Below, piece by piece: positions 31,326 to 40,415 of a DNA stretch of 64,000 nt; the stretch's first letter is position 1, and every line of letters begins with the position of its first letter. A model generated the notes under the pieces. That model had not been told where the DNA came from and ran no database searches. It was given only the letters and a program-made list of their open reading frames with translations. Source of the stretch: Tubulanus polymorphus. Lineage: Eukaryota; Nemertea; Palaeonemertea; Tubulaniformes; Tubulanidae. The position numbers and the translations under genes are program-made. The stretch covers positions 13,490,501 through 13,554,500 of the forward strand of contig NC_134031.1 in NCBI RefSeq assembly GCF_964204645.1, given 5' to 3'.

Positions 31326-31405
31326 GATATGGTGAAGGAACATATTTCATTCGTTGGTTATGATTCGATCGGTGCTTCATTTTGACGTGATTTGATGAGC
31401 CGCTG
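31326..31405 (+). repeat. Dispersed ~80-bp repeat, copy 1
   Basis: Shares the phrases GGAACATATTTC and ACGTGATTTGATGAGCCGC with similar blocks at 52062-52150 and 53426-53505 (GGAACATATTCCAT, GCGTGATTCGAAGACCC). Unclassified host repeat. Confidence 0.45.
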
Positions 31406-31424
31406 GTTTAAGACAAGTGATAAG

Positions 31425-31552
31425 ATATGCGGTGTTGTCATATCGCGGAAAGACGGAATCGCGGAATTTTCCAAAAACGCGGAATTTCTTCATTTGTACT
31501 ATAAATAGTAAACGGGTTTTCCCACGGGGATACCCACTGTCGGACAGGGCAC
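31425..31552 (+). repeat. ~130-bp repeat, inverted partner at 33817-33955
   Basis: Contains TATCGCGGAAAGACGGAATC and GGACAGGGCACCGGAC. Nearly identical to the reverse complement of 33817-33955. There the repeat continues into GTTCGAATCCC, a tRNA-like B box, so this is probably a tRNA-derived SINE head in two orientations. Confidence 0.6.
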
Positions 31553-31639
31553 CGGACGCAGGTTTTCAACACCGGGAATTAGTATTTGATAATTTATTAT
31601 ATCGCCAGTCAACAACTTAACGATACTGTTCCAAATAAT

Positions 31640-32996
31640 GGTAAGCGATTTTTTCTACCGGCCACAGTTAGGTTTCGCACTGCGCATGTTCTGAATATAC
31701 CGGAAGTAAACAAACCGTGACGTACGCGGAAGTAAAGCACATGGCTAGTCAAAAGTCAATTACAGTGTCAATATATGTTACTCTGCGATGATAAAATCGA
31801 AATTTTCAAGTAAAAATCTAAAAAGATTTCCGATCCGTTTCCTTCTATGACAGCTTGTAAATATTGAGACAAAAAAATAAAATGGAATTCTACATATAAA
31901 ATGAATTTAATGTGTTTATTTCTTATGAATTTAAAGTGTTTATTTCTTTACTTAGTAAAGTACTGCTTGCAGAAAATACATTTCCAATCAAAATTTCAAA
32001 TTATCTTTCGGTTGAAAGTATGAGGTAGACACACCACATGGTACCATCGATAGCAATAGTTGCATCCTACCTAGAAAAGAAATAACAAAACTATATATTG
32101 ATTAATATTCATTTATATATGGGTGCTTCTGTCTTAACAATCAAAGCACAAAACATGACTTTGACCCTCCCTGCAATTACCAGCCATAATTCCCTTGGTA
32201 CATTGTATATTCTTTTGGTCTTTTTAATTTATCTCACTTAAATCTATTCAAGTTATACTTACCCAATCAGAAGACTTGCCATTTTCATTTCCACAGACAT
32301 GGCATCTAGGATAAAAGGAGAAAGATAGCCAATCAGTTTGTGTAAGCCTACAGTATAAGTACACTATTGGGACAAATGGAAAACATGGCATAATAACAAA
32401 ATTGGTTTTATAAAGAATGGAACTTTCACCAAATTTGAGTTAGATTGGGAAAATTTGTTCTCTGAAATGGCATTTAGCGAGCACTGGCATTAAAAAGGAT
32501 CGCATTATAATGAACTTTGAATTTAATAGCTATAAGGTAGAGGGCCTACCTGATTCATTAACTAGTGCAGCGGCTTATGTCCAACGATGTGAATTTGCAT
32601 TTACTGTTGAAATGTGTATGATTTTATTGTATTTCTATTAGTATATGGCTTAGCCATTGGCAAAAAATCATGACTTACTTTTTCGTTGTAGTCCGTTGTA
32701 CTTGTACTGTAGTTAGGCCTATAAAACAGTTAAAAACCACGGTCCACGATACACGTACCTGTTCGACCAAAATTTGCTGTCTGCCTGACTTTGCAAAACT
32801 TCAAGTACTCTTTCGAGAGATTTATAGTATCCGAAAAGTTCGACATACGACATCGTTACAACCAAATTATACCGCGAACTCAATTTAATTCAACTGAACT
32901 TTACTTCCGCGTGCGTCACGGTTTGTTTACTTCCGGTATATTCAGAACATGCGCAATGCGAAACCTAACTGTGGCCGGTAGAAAAAATCGCTTACC
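31640..32996. mobile_element. MULE-like non-autonomous transposon
   Basis: Terminal inverted repeats of 98 bp (31640-31737 and 32899-32996) differ at only two positions and begin GGTAAGCGATTTTTTC. The element is flanked by the 9-bp direct repeat CCAAATAAT (31631-31639 and 32997-33005). Long inverted termini plus 9-bp duplications are the hallmark of Mutator-like elements. The 1.16 kb between the termini has no credible transposase, so it would depend on a partner. The near-identity of the ends indicates recent insertion. Confidence 0.78.
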
Positions 32997-33004
32997 CCAA
33001 ATAA

Positions 33005-33085
33005 TGGAGAACCTAGGCAATACGTGCTTTGCGAATTCAGTGATACAGAGTATCGCTGCATTAACTGAAGGAATACAAATCGATG
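33005..33085 (+). CDS. Ubiquitin-specific-protease-like exon (Cys box), partial
   Basis: An ATG opens MENLGNTCFANSVIQSIAAL, which matches the Cys box of peptidase C19 deubiquitinases (NLGNTCFANSV; the Cys is the nucleophile in that family). The exon ends GATG/GTACGT, a good donor. No further C19 exons (His box) are seen before the Polinton at 33994, so the gene is truncated, spread out, or a captured fragment. The MULE-like element inserted right in front of the start codon, and its target duplication supplies the first base of the ATG. The same frame remains open upstream through the MULE terminus, giving an alternative ATG at 32956. Confidence 0.55.
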
Positions 33086-33740
33086 GTACGTAAACGTAGG
33101 ATTTGTGATGACACCATGGGTCGGTGGTCATTCTCCAGGACTCAGTTCCGAGTTAAGATTTGACTCTGGTCTCTGGATTTAAAACATTGGAAATGAATTG
33201 ATTCTAAGTAACTCAGAGTTAACTCACAACTGTGGAACTGGATCGATGTCAGACGAAAATAAATAGACATTATGTATATTTCATTCTGGCTTAGGATTGT
33301 TCATGCGTGTTGTGTGTCTACATTGTTGTTATAATGCAAATGTGGTTTATCTTTTAGAATTAAATGATATGAAAGATAATAAAATGGTTTCGTTAATTTT
33401 TTTAATGTTTACTTTGTGACTGCTATAACATATATGTTCCTATGCTGATTATTTGGATAAAAAGAATCTTATTGGTACCGGTACTGGACGGCCGTAAAAT
33501 TATAATAATTTCAAAGGAATTTGAACCGGTACTTGTTTGGTCATGTTTCATGTTTGCAACCATCTACAACTACGGTCCGACACCGCGAACGTGCTCAATA
33601 TTTATCTGATAATATTCGTTTCTGAAGTTCTCAAAAAGTCGATGAACTTTGATAACCGAAGTTTGCCTAGTAGAAATAGACATTAGGTGCCTGGTCTCTC
33701 TCACCACACTTGATTCTGACTTCTTCTAAAGGTGGCAGCC
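33086..33740. other. Intergenic or intronic DNA, no gene seen
   Basis: AT-rich stretch with two isolated AAATAGACATTA phrases (near 33266 and 33675) that resemble an end of the MITE at 27061-28296. Nothing else supported. Confidence 0.4.
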
Positions 33741-33774
33741 AGTCAACGGTATCGTAATATAATAATTCCATATA

Positions 33775-33955
33775 AAATTGCCTGCAAATAATGGGATTCG
33801 AACCTAACTCGTTGCATCGATCGGTCCGGTGCCCTGTCCGACAGTGGGTATCCCCGTGGGAAAACCCGTTTACTATTTAAAGTAAAAATAAAGAAATTCC
33901 GCGTTTTTGGAAAATTCCGCGATTCCGTCTTTCCGCGATATGAAAACACCGTAAG
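33775..33955 (-). repeat. tRNA-derived SINE-like repeat
   Basis: On the minus strand it reads TATCGCGGAAAGACGGAATC, then GGACAGGGCACCGGAC, and the B-box-like GGTTCGAATCCCATT. Inverted relative to the copy at 31425-31552. The phrase AGGTTCGAATCCC is the RNA polymerase III B box typical of tRNA-derived SINEs. Confidence 0.55.
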
Positions 33956-33993
33956 GTATACCGGGCGACTGGATTACTGACCGACTGGATGCC

Positions 33994-34398
33994 AGTAATA
34001 GGGATAATAGGCTTTCAGATCAAAGGTCGAACGGTCGAGCTCATTAAAAAACAAAACATTAAAAGTAATTAAAAACTATAATATATTTTCATAACCGTGT
34101 GCATTTTATATTGAAAACTAAATATTTATTCTAAGATATCAATAATTTAAAAAGCATATTGTATTAAATCAATTGGTCGCTCCACTTCGCTACCGCTCCG
34201 CTCCGCGACCAATTGATTTATTTACAATACACAAATTCATATAATCAAATATATTCAAATGATAATAATTATTCTATTATTCAACTGAAATACACACGGT
34301 TATGAAAATATATTATAGTTTTAAATTACTTTTAATATATGTTTTTAATGAACTCGACCATTCAACCTTTAACCCGAAAGCCTATTATCCCTATTACT
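33994..34398. repeat. Left terminal palindrome (~405 bp)
   Basis: The terminus AGTAATAGGGATAATAGGC recurs inverted at its inner end (GCCTATTATCCCTATTACT, ending at 34398). Similarity between the two arms is strong over the outer ~115 bp, weak in the middle, and perfect again around the centre, where AATTGGTCGC and GCGACCAATT pair around a GC-rich loop. The end could therefore fold back into a long hairpin. Confidence 0.8.
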
Positions 34399-34591
34399 CT
34401 TAAAATATTCATATATATGAATAAAATATAAATGAATAACTTCTAAAATCAATTTTAATAAAAAATTTAGTATTAAAATGGAAGCAAATAAGTACTACTG
34501 TCCAACATGTAATATCAATGTAGATAAATCCCAAAAAGCAAGACACAATAAAACTAAAACACATTTAGAGAATAAATTGAAACTAGAATAT
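33994..34591 (+). repeat. Polinton left terminal inverted repeat
   Basis: Matches the reverse complement of 51350-51937 nearly base for base, apart from a 10-bp insertion at the palindrome centre and a few substitutions. The repeat does not stop at intergenic DNA: it includes the first ~38 codons of the polymerase gene, so this end carries a truncated polymerase start. Confidence 0.9.
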
Positions 34592-34729
34592 TTACAGTTA
34601 TATTCAGAACAGTTAACAAAAGCAAAGAAATTTATTGAATTATGGAATAATGATCCAAATAATGAACAATACGTTGAGGAATTTGATATCAAGGATCTGA
34701 TGTTTATACTAGAACATGATTCTATTTGA
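34478..34729 (+). pseudogene. Chimeric remnant: polymerase start fused to an HNH-gene tail
   Basis: Codons 1-38 repeat the N-terminus of the Polinton polymerase (MEANKYYCPTCN, first zinc finger), because the inverted repeat reaches into that gene. From 34592 on it matches the 3' end of the HNH gene at ~36294-36390 (QLYSEQLTKAKKFIELWNND). The ORF keeps an upstream region like that of the polymerase and might be transcribed, but an intact role is doubtful. A DNA junction of this type points to recombination or gene conversion at the element end. Confidence 0.7.
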
Positions 34730-35732
34730 GCCTATATACATTCAATGTACAGAGCTATGGAATAAATCTATAAATTCACAGCTGTTACAGCTGTTACTAT
34801 GACACCGAGACTTATGACTCATTATTACAAACGTGCAGAGAGAGAACACTCTAGAACCGGAACCAGATGACGTGGCAAGAAATGAATATACGCTGTAATA
34901 TTGTGCTCAGGATATTCTATCTTTCGAAACGAAATTAGGAGTTTATAGTTTACAATTATAAATCTAAATGTAAGTACTGTTTGTTGTAGTTATTAAGGCT
35001 ATTAAATATGAAACCTTTAGATATATTTAAGTGTATTTAGTATATCTTTTAGATGGCTAGAGTTACCGCTAATATCTTTTAGATTAATAAAACGCCATAC
35101 GCATCAAGAAGTGATAGAGAAACTCAAGATACTCTTTCTGACTGAGGAATCAACAGCAATGGATATCGAACCAATAGAATCACCAAAAGATCGACGAAGA
35201 AACTATATAAGAATTTCAAAAACATTAAGACTCCAATGATTAAGTTTAATATTTGTTGATGTAGTTAAATATTTACCGGCAATTGAAAAAATGTTTGTAA
35301 TTATAAATTGTATTTATAGAAATCAAATGATTTATTGGAAGAAACGACTGAACAACTTGTATAATGTATTGTGTAAATCTACTTGGTGAATGTTCTATGT
35401 TCGGTCGTTTCAATTATGATTAGCGCATGCGCATTAAGCAAAAACGCTCCTATAAGAGCGGTTTTGCCTAGTGCACATGCGTTTTGATATTTTATGTCGG
35501 TCGTTTCTATTTTACAGAATTTACAGAATGAATATATAATTATGATTAACGCATGCGCATTAAGCAAAAGCGCTCCTATAAGAGCGGTTTTGCCCAGTGG
35601 TATTATTTAGATATCAAGGAATCGAAACAACTTATCAAAAGCAACGAAGAATGAAAAAGGATGACGTTGGTCGAAGAAATGGAAGAGGATTCTAAAATAT
35701 TAACCAATTTAGTAAAAAAATATGTATAATAA
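34730..35732. other. Non-coding, decayed left arm of the Polinton
   Basis: No supported gene. Short coding-like stretches around 35130-35230 and 35610-35700 have no continuous frame and probably derive from lost genes. Contains the paired hairpin repeats at 35413-35599. Confidence 0.5.
35413..35599. repeat. Pair of ~61-bp direct repeats, each with a strong hairpin
   Basis: Copies at 35413-35473 and 35539-35599 share ATTATGATTA, GCGCATTAAGC and the fold GCAAAA(A/G)CGCTC / GAGCGGTTTTGC around the loop CTATAA. The palindrome GCATGC sits at the front. Two conserved copies in otherwise decayed DNA suggest selected or recently duplicated structure. Confidence 0.65.
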
Positions 35733-36397
35733 ATGGAACCAGAACAACCACAAACTATCAATATTACAAATAACACTGGCGTTATAAATATATATTACAA
35801 GAAGTGTTCTAAATGTGAATTAGATAAATCATTAACAGAATTTAGTAAGCGTAAGATTAGCAAAGATGGTTTTCAATATTGCTGTAAAACTTGTTTTAAA
35901 CTATATACCAAACAATACCGAGAAGATAATATAGAACATTATAATTATTATATGGCAGAATATATGAGAGAAAGATATCAAACAGATCTTAATTTTAGAT
36001 TGAAACAATGCTTAAGGACTAGATTAACACAATTATTCAACAAAAAACGCATTCAGAAACACTATCTAATTTGTTGGGTTGTACAGATGAATTCTTAAAA
36101 TCATGGATAATATTTCAATTCGATGATAAAATGAATATAGATAATCATGGGGATTATTACCATATTGATCATGTGTTACCAATATCTAAATCTAACGTGA
36201 ATGATGAATACAATAAAAAACTTATTTGGAATTGGAAGAATTTAAGACCTTTAGAAAAGAAAGAAAATCAAATCAAATCTAATAAACTAGATTTACAGTT
36301 ATATTTAGAACAGTTAACAAAGGTAAATAAATTCATTGAATTATGGAACAATGATCCAAATAATGAACAATATGTTGAATCTTTATTGAGTGGTTGA
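35733..36397 (+). pseudogene. HNH endonuclease-like protein, frameshifted
   Basis: The N-terminal half has a four-cysteine zinc-binding motif (CSKCELDKSLTEFSKRK then CCKTC), as in virus and phage HNH nucleases. After a frame change at the A-run 36042-36047 the second half carries the HNH-type core YHIDHVLPISK and the terminal N in NLRPLEKKEN. A putative DNA-nicking or homing-type nuclease. The single-base slip in a homopolymer splits it, so it is broken in this copy (or a sequencing error). Start ATG 35733 follows ATAATAA, close to the element's usual start motif. Its 3' tail is duplicated at 34592-34690. Confidence 0.7.
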
Positions 36398-36622
36398 AGA
36401 ATAATAGAATTTAAATAAAATATAATAAAAATTACATACCTTCAACTATCTATTATTTCTATTTTAATTTTTAATATTTTCTTTTCAAAAAAGAATACTT
36501 TATATCACAAATAAAAAATACTAAAAAAACAATAGCTAATACTAGAATTCTTTAGCTTTAACTAGCTAGTATCATTTGAAGAATACTTATAATATTTTTG
36601 TTGCTTTTTTTCTCTAATATAA
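36398..36622 (+). other. Intergenic leader before the small-protein/integrase operon
   Basis: AT-rich, no ORF. Ends TTTTTTTCTCTAATATAA directly before the ATG at 36623, similar to the T-run plus ATAA(A) start motif elsewhere in the element. Confidence 0.4.
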
Positions 36623-37225
36623 ATGTCAAAGAAATCTAATAAGAATAGTATTGATATTGAAAAGACATTAGATGATTTGGGTATAAGTGATAATAAAGAT
36701 ACAGTTGTAACTAATTGTGCTCAAGTTAATTGTAATATTGATTATGAATACTATTTATATTGTAAGCATCATCTTGAATTATTAATTGCTGGCGGGAAAT
36801 CTAAGGAGTTTTTAAATAGAATCATTACTTTTCAAGAACTAGATGCTATGAAACCAGATACAGTAATAAAATATTTTAAGATTTATGAAGAGGCAAGATT
36901 AGCTAAAATAAATGATTCTATTTCGAATGGTATTGTCAAATGTTATTCTAAGTTATGTAACCAGTTAATACCAATTGATGATGAAAATAAATTATATAGT
37001 GATTTGAAAAATGACTACTTAGTTATGACTGAATTACAAAAATGGGTTGGATATGCTTCATTTCAATTAGGATCGGTTATGACATTAATTTCTACTGGCG
37101 TCATAACATTTTCGAACATCAAACCTATGGAATTTAAATCAGGTAAGAACGAAACAGATGTACTACAACCAAATGGTGAAACAGAAAATGAATCAGAACA
37201 AAAATTAACTAAAATAAATGAGTGA
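36623..37225 (+). CDS. Conserved Polinton protein p200, unknown function
   Basis: 200 residues. Not a family I can name. An acidic N-terminus is followed by a Cys-containing block (NCAQVNCNIDYEYYLYCKHHLE), a helical middle (KYFKIYEEARLAKINDSI) and one hydrophobic helix near residues 147-162 (SFQLGSVMTLISTGVITFS), so it may touch a membrane. A related copy lies in the second Polinton fragment at 63532-64000, which shows conservation as part of the gene set. It overlaps the next gene by 8 bp at an ATAAATGAG sequence, and this overlap is conserved in the second copy. ATG start. Confidence 0.8.
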   Translation: MSKKSNKNSIDIEKTLDDLGISDNKDTVVTNCAQVNCNIDYEYYLYCKHHLELLIAGGKSKEFLNRIITFQELDAMKPDTVIKYFKIYEEARLAKINDSISNGIVKCYSKLCNQLIPIDDENKLYSDLKNDYLVMTELQKWVGYASFQLGSVMTLISTGVITFSNIKPMEFKSGKNETDVLQPNGETENESEQKLTKINE

Positions 37226-37616
37226 TGGCGTTAAGAAAAAGGCTAGATCCGAGAAACAAATTAAATGGGCAAGAGAATTAGGTAAAAGATCTTCAGAATT
37301 AAAAAAAGCTAAGAAAAAGAAATTAACTGATATAAATGAATCACAGAAATTATCTGATATTGATTCGAATGATAATCCATCTAATTCTTCTAATGCTGGA
37401 AGTAATTATAAATTATATGTTACAATTGGATTAGTAACACTTATTATATTATCTGGTGTAATATATAAATCAAAATTCAAATCTGATGATAAATATGATT
37501 CAAATGATGATCGGAAACTTAGTTATCCGTGTACAGACAGTAAACCTATCATACCAGAAAATAAGTCAAATTATAAAGCCATTGAAACTAAATCTAAATT
37601 ATTATTAATGGATTGA
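37218..37616 (+). CDS. Small membrane protein p132 with basic N-terminus
   Basis: 132 residues. Residues 1-40 are strongly basic (KKKARSEKQIKWARELGKRS); a single transmembrane segment follows near 73-89 (LYVTIGLVTLIILSGVI) and then a polar tail. A basic head followed by one membrane anchor suits a DNA- or capsid-associated membrane protein (inference). It starts inside the end of p200 and a diverged copy accompanies the p200 homologue at 63238-63599. Function unknown. Confidence 0.78.
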   Translation: MSDGVKKKARSEKQIKWARELGKRSSELKKAKKKKLTDINESQKLSDIDSNDNPSNSSNAGSNYKLYVTIGLVTLIILSGVIYKSKFKSDDKYDSNDDRKLSYPCTDSKPIIPENKSNYKAIETKSKLLLMD

Positions 37617-37622
37617 AAGAAG

Positions 37623-38753
37623 ATGAAAAAAGAACAATATTTAAGAGATTTATATTATAACCCAGAAAGTGAAGTATCATATTCTAACGTTTCAGAATTA
37701 TGGAATAAAATTAAATCTGATAATGAAAATGGTGATGGTGCTGTATGGCACCCACATGGTGATATAAAATATAGTGAATTAAAATCATGGTTACAAAATC
37801 AACCAACATATCAAATCCACAAGAAAATGGATAAAACTTATTTAACAAGAAAAGTTATGGTTTCATATATCGATCAACAATGGCAAGCAGATTTAATTGA
37901 CATGAAGAACTTAGAGGAATACAACAAAGGATATTTCTGGATATTAAATGTTATAGATATATTCAGTCGATACGCATGGTCAATTCCAATCAAAAATAAA
38001 ACTGGAATAGAAGTAACAAATGCTTTTAAATCTCTATTTAAAGAAGCTATTCCAGATAAGATACAATTTGATGAAGGTAAGGAATTTTATAACAAACATT
38101 TCAAAAAACTATTATCTGATAACGATGTAGATTATTTTTCAACACACTCAGATAAAAAAACATCTATTATAGAAAGATTTAATAAAACATTGAAAACTAG
38201 AATGTGGAAATATTTTACTGCTAATGAAACATATAAATATATCGATGAGTCTATAAATATATTAGATGATTTAGTGAAAGGTTATAATAATTCTAAACAT
38301 AGTTCTATAAATATGAAACCTATACAAGCTAGAAAAGAAGATAATTCGGAAATAGTTTGGAATAATTTATATGGCGCGTTTGTTACACATGATTTTGGAG
38401 AACCTAAATTCAAAATTGGACAACATGTTAGAATATCTAAATATAGAAAAACATTTTATAAAGGTTATACCCCAAATTTTACAGAAGAAATATTTAAAAT
38501 TAAAAAGATAATATTAACTAAACCATTTGTTTATAAATTAGAAGATCTAAAAGATGAAGAAATATTAGGTTATTTCTATGAACAAGAATTATCACTTGTA
38601 CCAAATCCAGATGAAATAGAATACAAAATAGAAAAAGTATTGAAAACAAAAACTCTTAAAGGAAAAAAGTATTCTTTGGTGAAATATAAAGGATATGATG
38701 ATAAATTTAATGAATGGATTTTATCTAGTAAAATTAAAAGAATAAATGAATAA
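37623..38753 (+). CDS. INT: Polinton integrase (DDE/RVE) with C-terminal chromodomain
   Basis: Inserts the element DNA, giving the 6-bp target duplication. 376 residues: N-terminal helical/zinc-binding-like region (LRDLYYNPESEVSYSNV, motif around H66), catalytic core with WQADLID (D90), IQFDEGKEF (D150) and IIERFNKTLK (E184), and a C-terminal chromodomain (IEYKIEKVLKTKTLKGKKYSLVKYKGYDD) that may steer integration to chromatin. The core order is that of Polinton and retrovirus-like integrases. The frame is fully open, so the enzyme may be intact. Starts 6 bp after p132 and overlaps the ATPase gene by 8 bp. Confidence 0.93.
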   Translation: MKKEQYLRDLYYNPESEVSYSNVSELWNKIKSDNENGDGAVWHPHGDIKYSELKSWLQNQPTYQIHKKMDKTYLTRKVMVSYIDQQWQADLIDMKNLEEYNKGYFWILNVIDIFSRYAWSIPIKNKTGIEVTNAFKSLFKEAIPDKIQFDEGKEFYNKHFKKLLSDNDVDYFSTHSDKKTSIIERFNKTLKTRMWKYFTANETYKYIDESINILDDLVKGYNNSKHSSINMKPIQARKEDNSEIVWNNLYGAFVTHDFGEPKFKIGQHVRISKYRKTFYKGYTPNFTEEIFKIKKIILTKPFVYKLEDLKDEEILGYFYEQELSLVPNPDEIEYKIEKVLKTKTLKGKKYSLVKYKGYDDKFNEWILSSKIKRINE

Positions 38754-39294
38754 AGATTTATTTATATTTGAACCGCATAATATGTTAGTTACTGGAGTAA
38801 CCAATTGTGGTAAAACACATTTCATATTAGATTTGTTAGAAACTATTTATAAGAATCATTTTGATAATATAATATTATTCTGTCCTACTTATGAAATGAA
38901 TAAAACATATAATAGAGATATAGTTAAAATAAAAAAGTTTATTATATTAAATCCTAAAACAGTAAAAGAAAATTTAGATAATTGTATAAAAATAGCAATT
39001 GATACTTATAAAGGATCAAATACATTATTCATTATAGATGATTGCGCAAATTTACATGATTCAAAAGTTAGAGAAAGTGAGTTATGTTATTTAGCTTTCT
39101 CTGGAAGACATTTTGGGATAACAACATGGGTTTTAAATCAAAAATATAATTCAATTGTTAAAGACTTTAGAGAAAACATTAGATTTCTAGTTTTATTTTA
39201 TAACAAAGATAAAAAATCTATGCAACAATCATTGGAAGAAAATCAAATTATACCTACTGAATTACATGATGAGTATATGAATAAATATGAATAA
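38746..39294 (+). CDS. ATP: FtsK/HerA-type (A32-like) genome-packaging ATPase
   Basis: 182 residues. Walker A GVTNCGKTH (residues 17-25), Walker B NTLFIIDDCANL with the acidic pair, and a sensor-like GITTWVLNQKYN. This is the compact packaging ATPase typical of Polintons and related DNA viruses, which pumps DNA into capsids (known for the family). Length agrees with short family members. The start ATG lies in ATAAATGAATAA inside the integrase stop, the element's recurring start motif. No breaks seen. Confidence 0.87.
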   Translation: MNKDLFIFEPHNMLVTGVTNCGKTHFILDLLETIYKNHFDNIILFCPTYEMNKTYNRDIVKIKKFIILNPKTVKENLDNCIKIAIDTYKGSNTLFIIDDCANLHDSKVRESELCYLAFSGRHFGITTWVLNQKYNSIVKDFRENIRFLVLFYNKDKKSMQQSLEENQIIPTELHDEYMNKYE

Positions 39295-39386
39295 ATTAAA
39301 GAATAATAAAGGTTCAAAATTATTACTGAGACTACAATTTCCATATGAATATAAATTTATAAAATAACTATTTGTATACCTATGTA

Positions 39387-39470
39387 TTAGATACCCTAAT
39401 ACCTGATACCCCATTAGATACCCTAATACCTGATACCCTAATACCTGATACCCTATTAGATACCTTAAAT
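39387..39470. repeat. Tandem repeat between the convergent modules
   Basis: Repeats of TAGATACCCTAATACCTGA-type units (15- and 22-bp variants), about five in a row. They lie exactly between the end of the ATPase gene and the end of the leftward zinc-finger gene, where two transcription units meet. Confidence 0.75.
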
Positions 39471-39526
39471 ACTTAAAACCCCCTTTTTTATTTACTATTA
39501 TTTTATACAATTTTCAACCTTTATTA

Positions 39527-40345
39527 TTATTTGAGTGTTAGATAATCAATTTCTGAATCACTTTCACTATCGTACTCCATCAATTTTCTCAAATTCTCTA
39601 CCGTATCTTCTTCTAATTCTTCATTATTTTTATACTTATTCTTCGTCTTTTTTACCGCATCATCAATAGTTGTTTCATTGTTATGCTTACTCATCCTTTC
39701 TATCACATCATCAATAGTTTCTTCTTTATGTTTCATAGAATCTTTATTAGTGTTTGCTCCTAATATTTCATTTACAGTGTTTGATCCTAATATTTCATTA
39801 GCATCGGTTAAATCTAATTCATCTTTATTAGGTGTTGCTAATAATAAATCTTCATATATTTTTTCACCATTTACTTTTTTATTTGAAACAAATTTTGTAA
39901 CATATCTAAATGGGTGTTCTATAAATTCTCTTAAACCAACACGTTCTATAACATTAGTAATATGTGAATTTGTATTCATATGTTTATTCCAATTTGATGG
40001 AGCGTTTGAAAATTCACCTTTACAATAATCACAATAATTTCTATTTTTACTAACATTTAATATTATTTCATTATTAGATGTAGAAGGTATTACATTATTA
40101 GAAGTAGTAGGTATTACTGTAGTAGGTATAACTGTAGTAGGTATTACATTATTATCAATTACATTACTTAAATTATCAACAACTTCACTTTTATTATTAT
40201 CGATTTCTATTAGTTTAGTTTTATAAATTTTGAAAATAGGATCAAATATCAAAGCTATATTACAAGGTATTACATAATATAAACCATCATTATTTTCATG
40301 TGTATCGATGTATGGAATATGTTTATATACTTTACCTCCTTCCAT
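39527..40345 (-). CDS. Zinc-finger protein p272 of the Polinton
   Basis: 272 residues. A C2H2 finger sits near residues 107-130 (CDYCKGEFSNAPSNWNKHMNTNSH), preceded by a low-complexity linker with the repeat VIPTT and followed by acidic repeats (ANEILGSN, VNEILGAN) and an acidic tail. Possibly a DNA-binding or scaffold protein; family not recognised. The finger resembles those at the polymerase N-terminus. ATG at 40345 follows ATATAATAA, a variant of the common start motif. Last gene of the leftward module, directly downstream of the capsid gene. Confidence 0.7.
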   Translation of the reverse strand: MEGGKVYKHIPYIDTHENNDGLYYVIPCNIALIFDPIFKIYKTKLIEIDNNKSEVVDNLSNVIDNNVIPTTVIPTTVIPTTSNNVIPSTSNNEIILNVSKNRNYCDYCKGEFSNAPSNWNKHMNTNSHITNVIERVGLREFIEHPFRYVTKFVSNKKVNGEKIYEDLLLATPNKDELDLTDANEILGSNTVNEILGANTNKDSMKHKEETIDDVIERMSKHNNETTIDDAVKKTKNKYKNNEELEEDTVENLRKLMEYDSESDSEIDYLTLK

Positions 40346-40415
40346 TTATTATATATATTTTTATTAAAGTTAAAATTTTAATACATAACACTATCTAATT
40401 GAGAATTTACAATAT

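Noticed and set aside
35413-35599. CRISPR-like or terminator array
   Set aside because: Only two repeat copies in a eukaryotic mobile element; spacing and context do not fit CRISPR.
39262-39510. Open frame reading GYQVLGY repeats
   Set aside because: It is the minus-strand reading of the tandem repeat between convergent genes.
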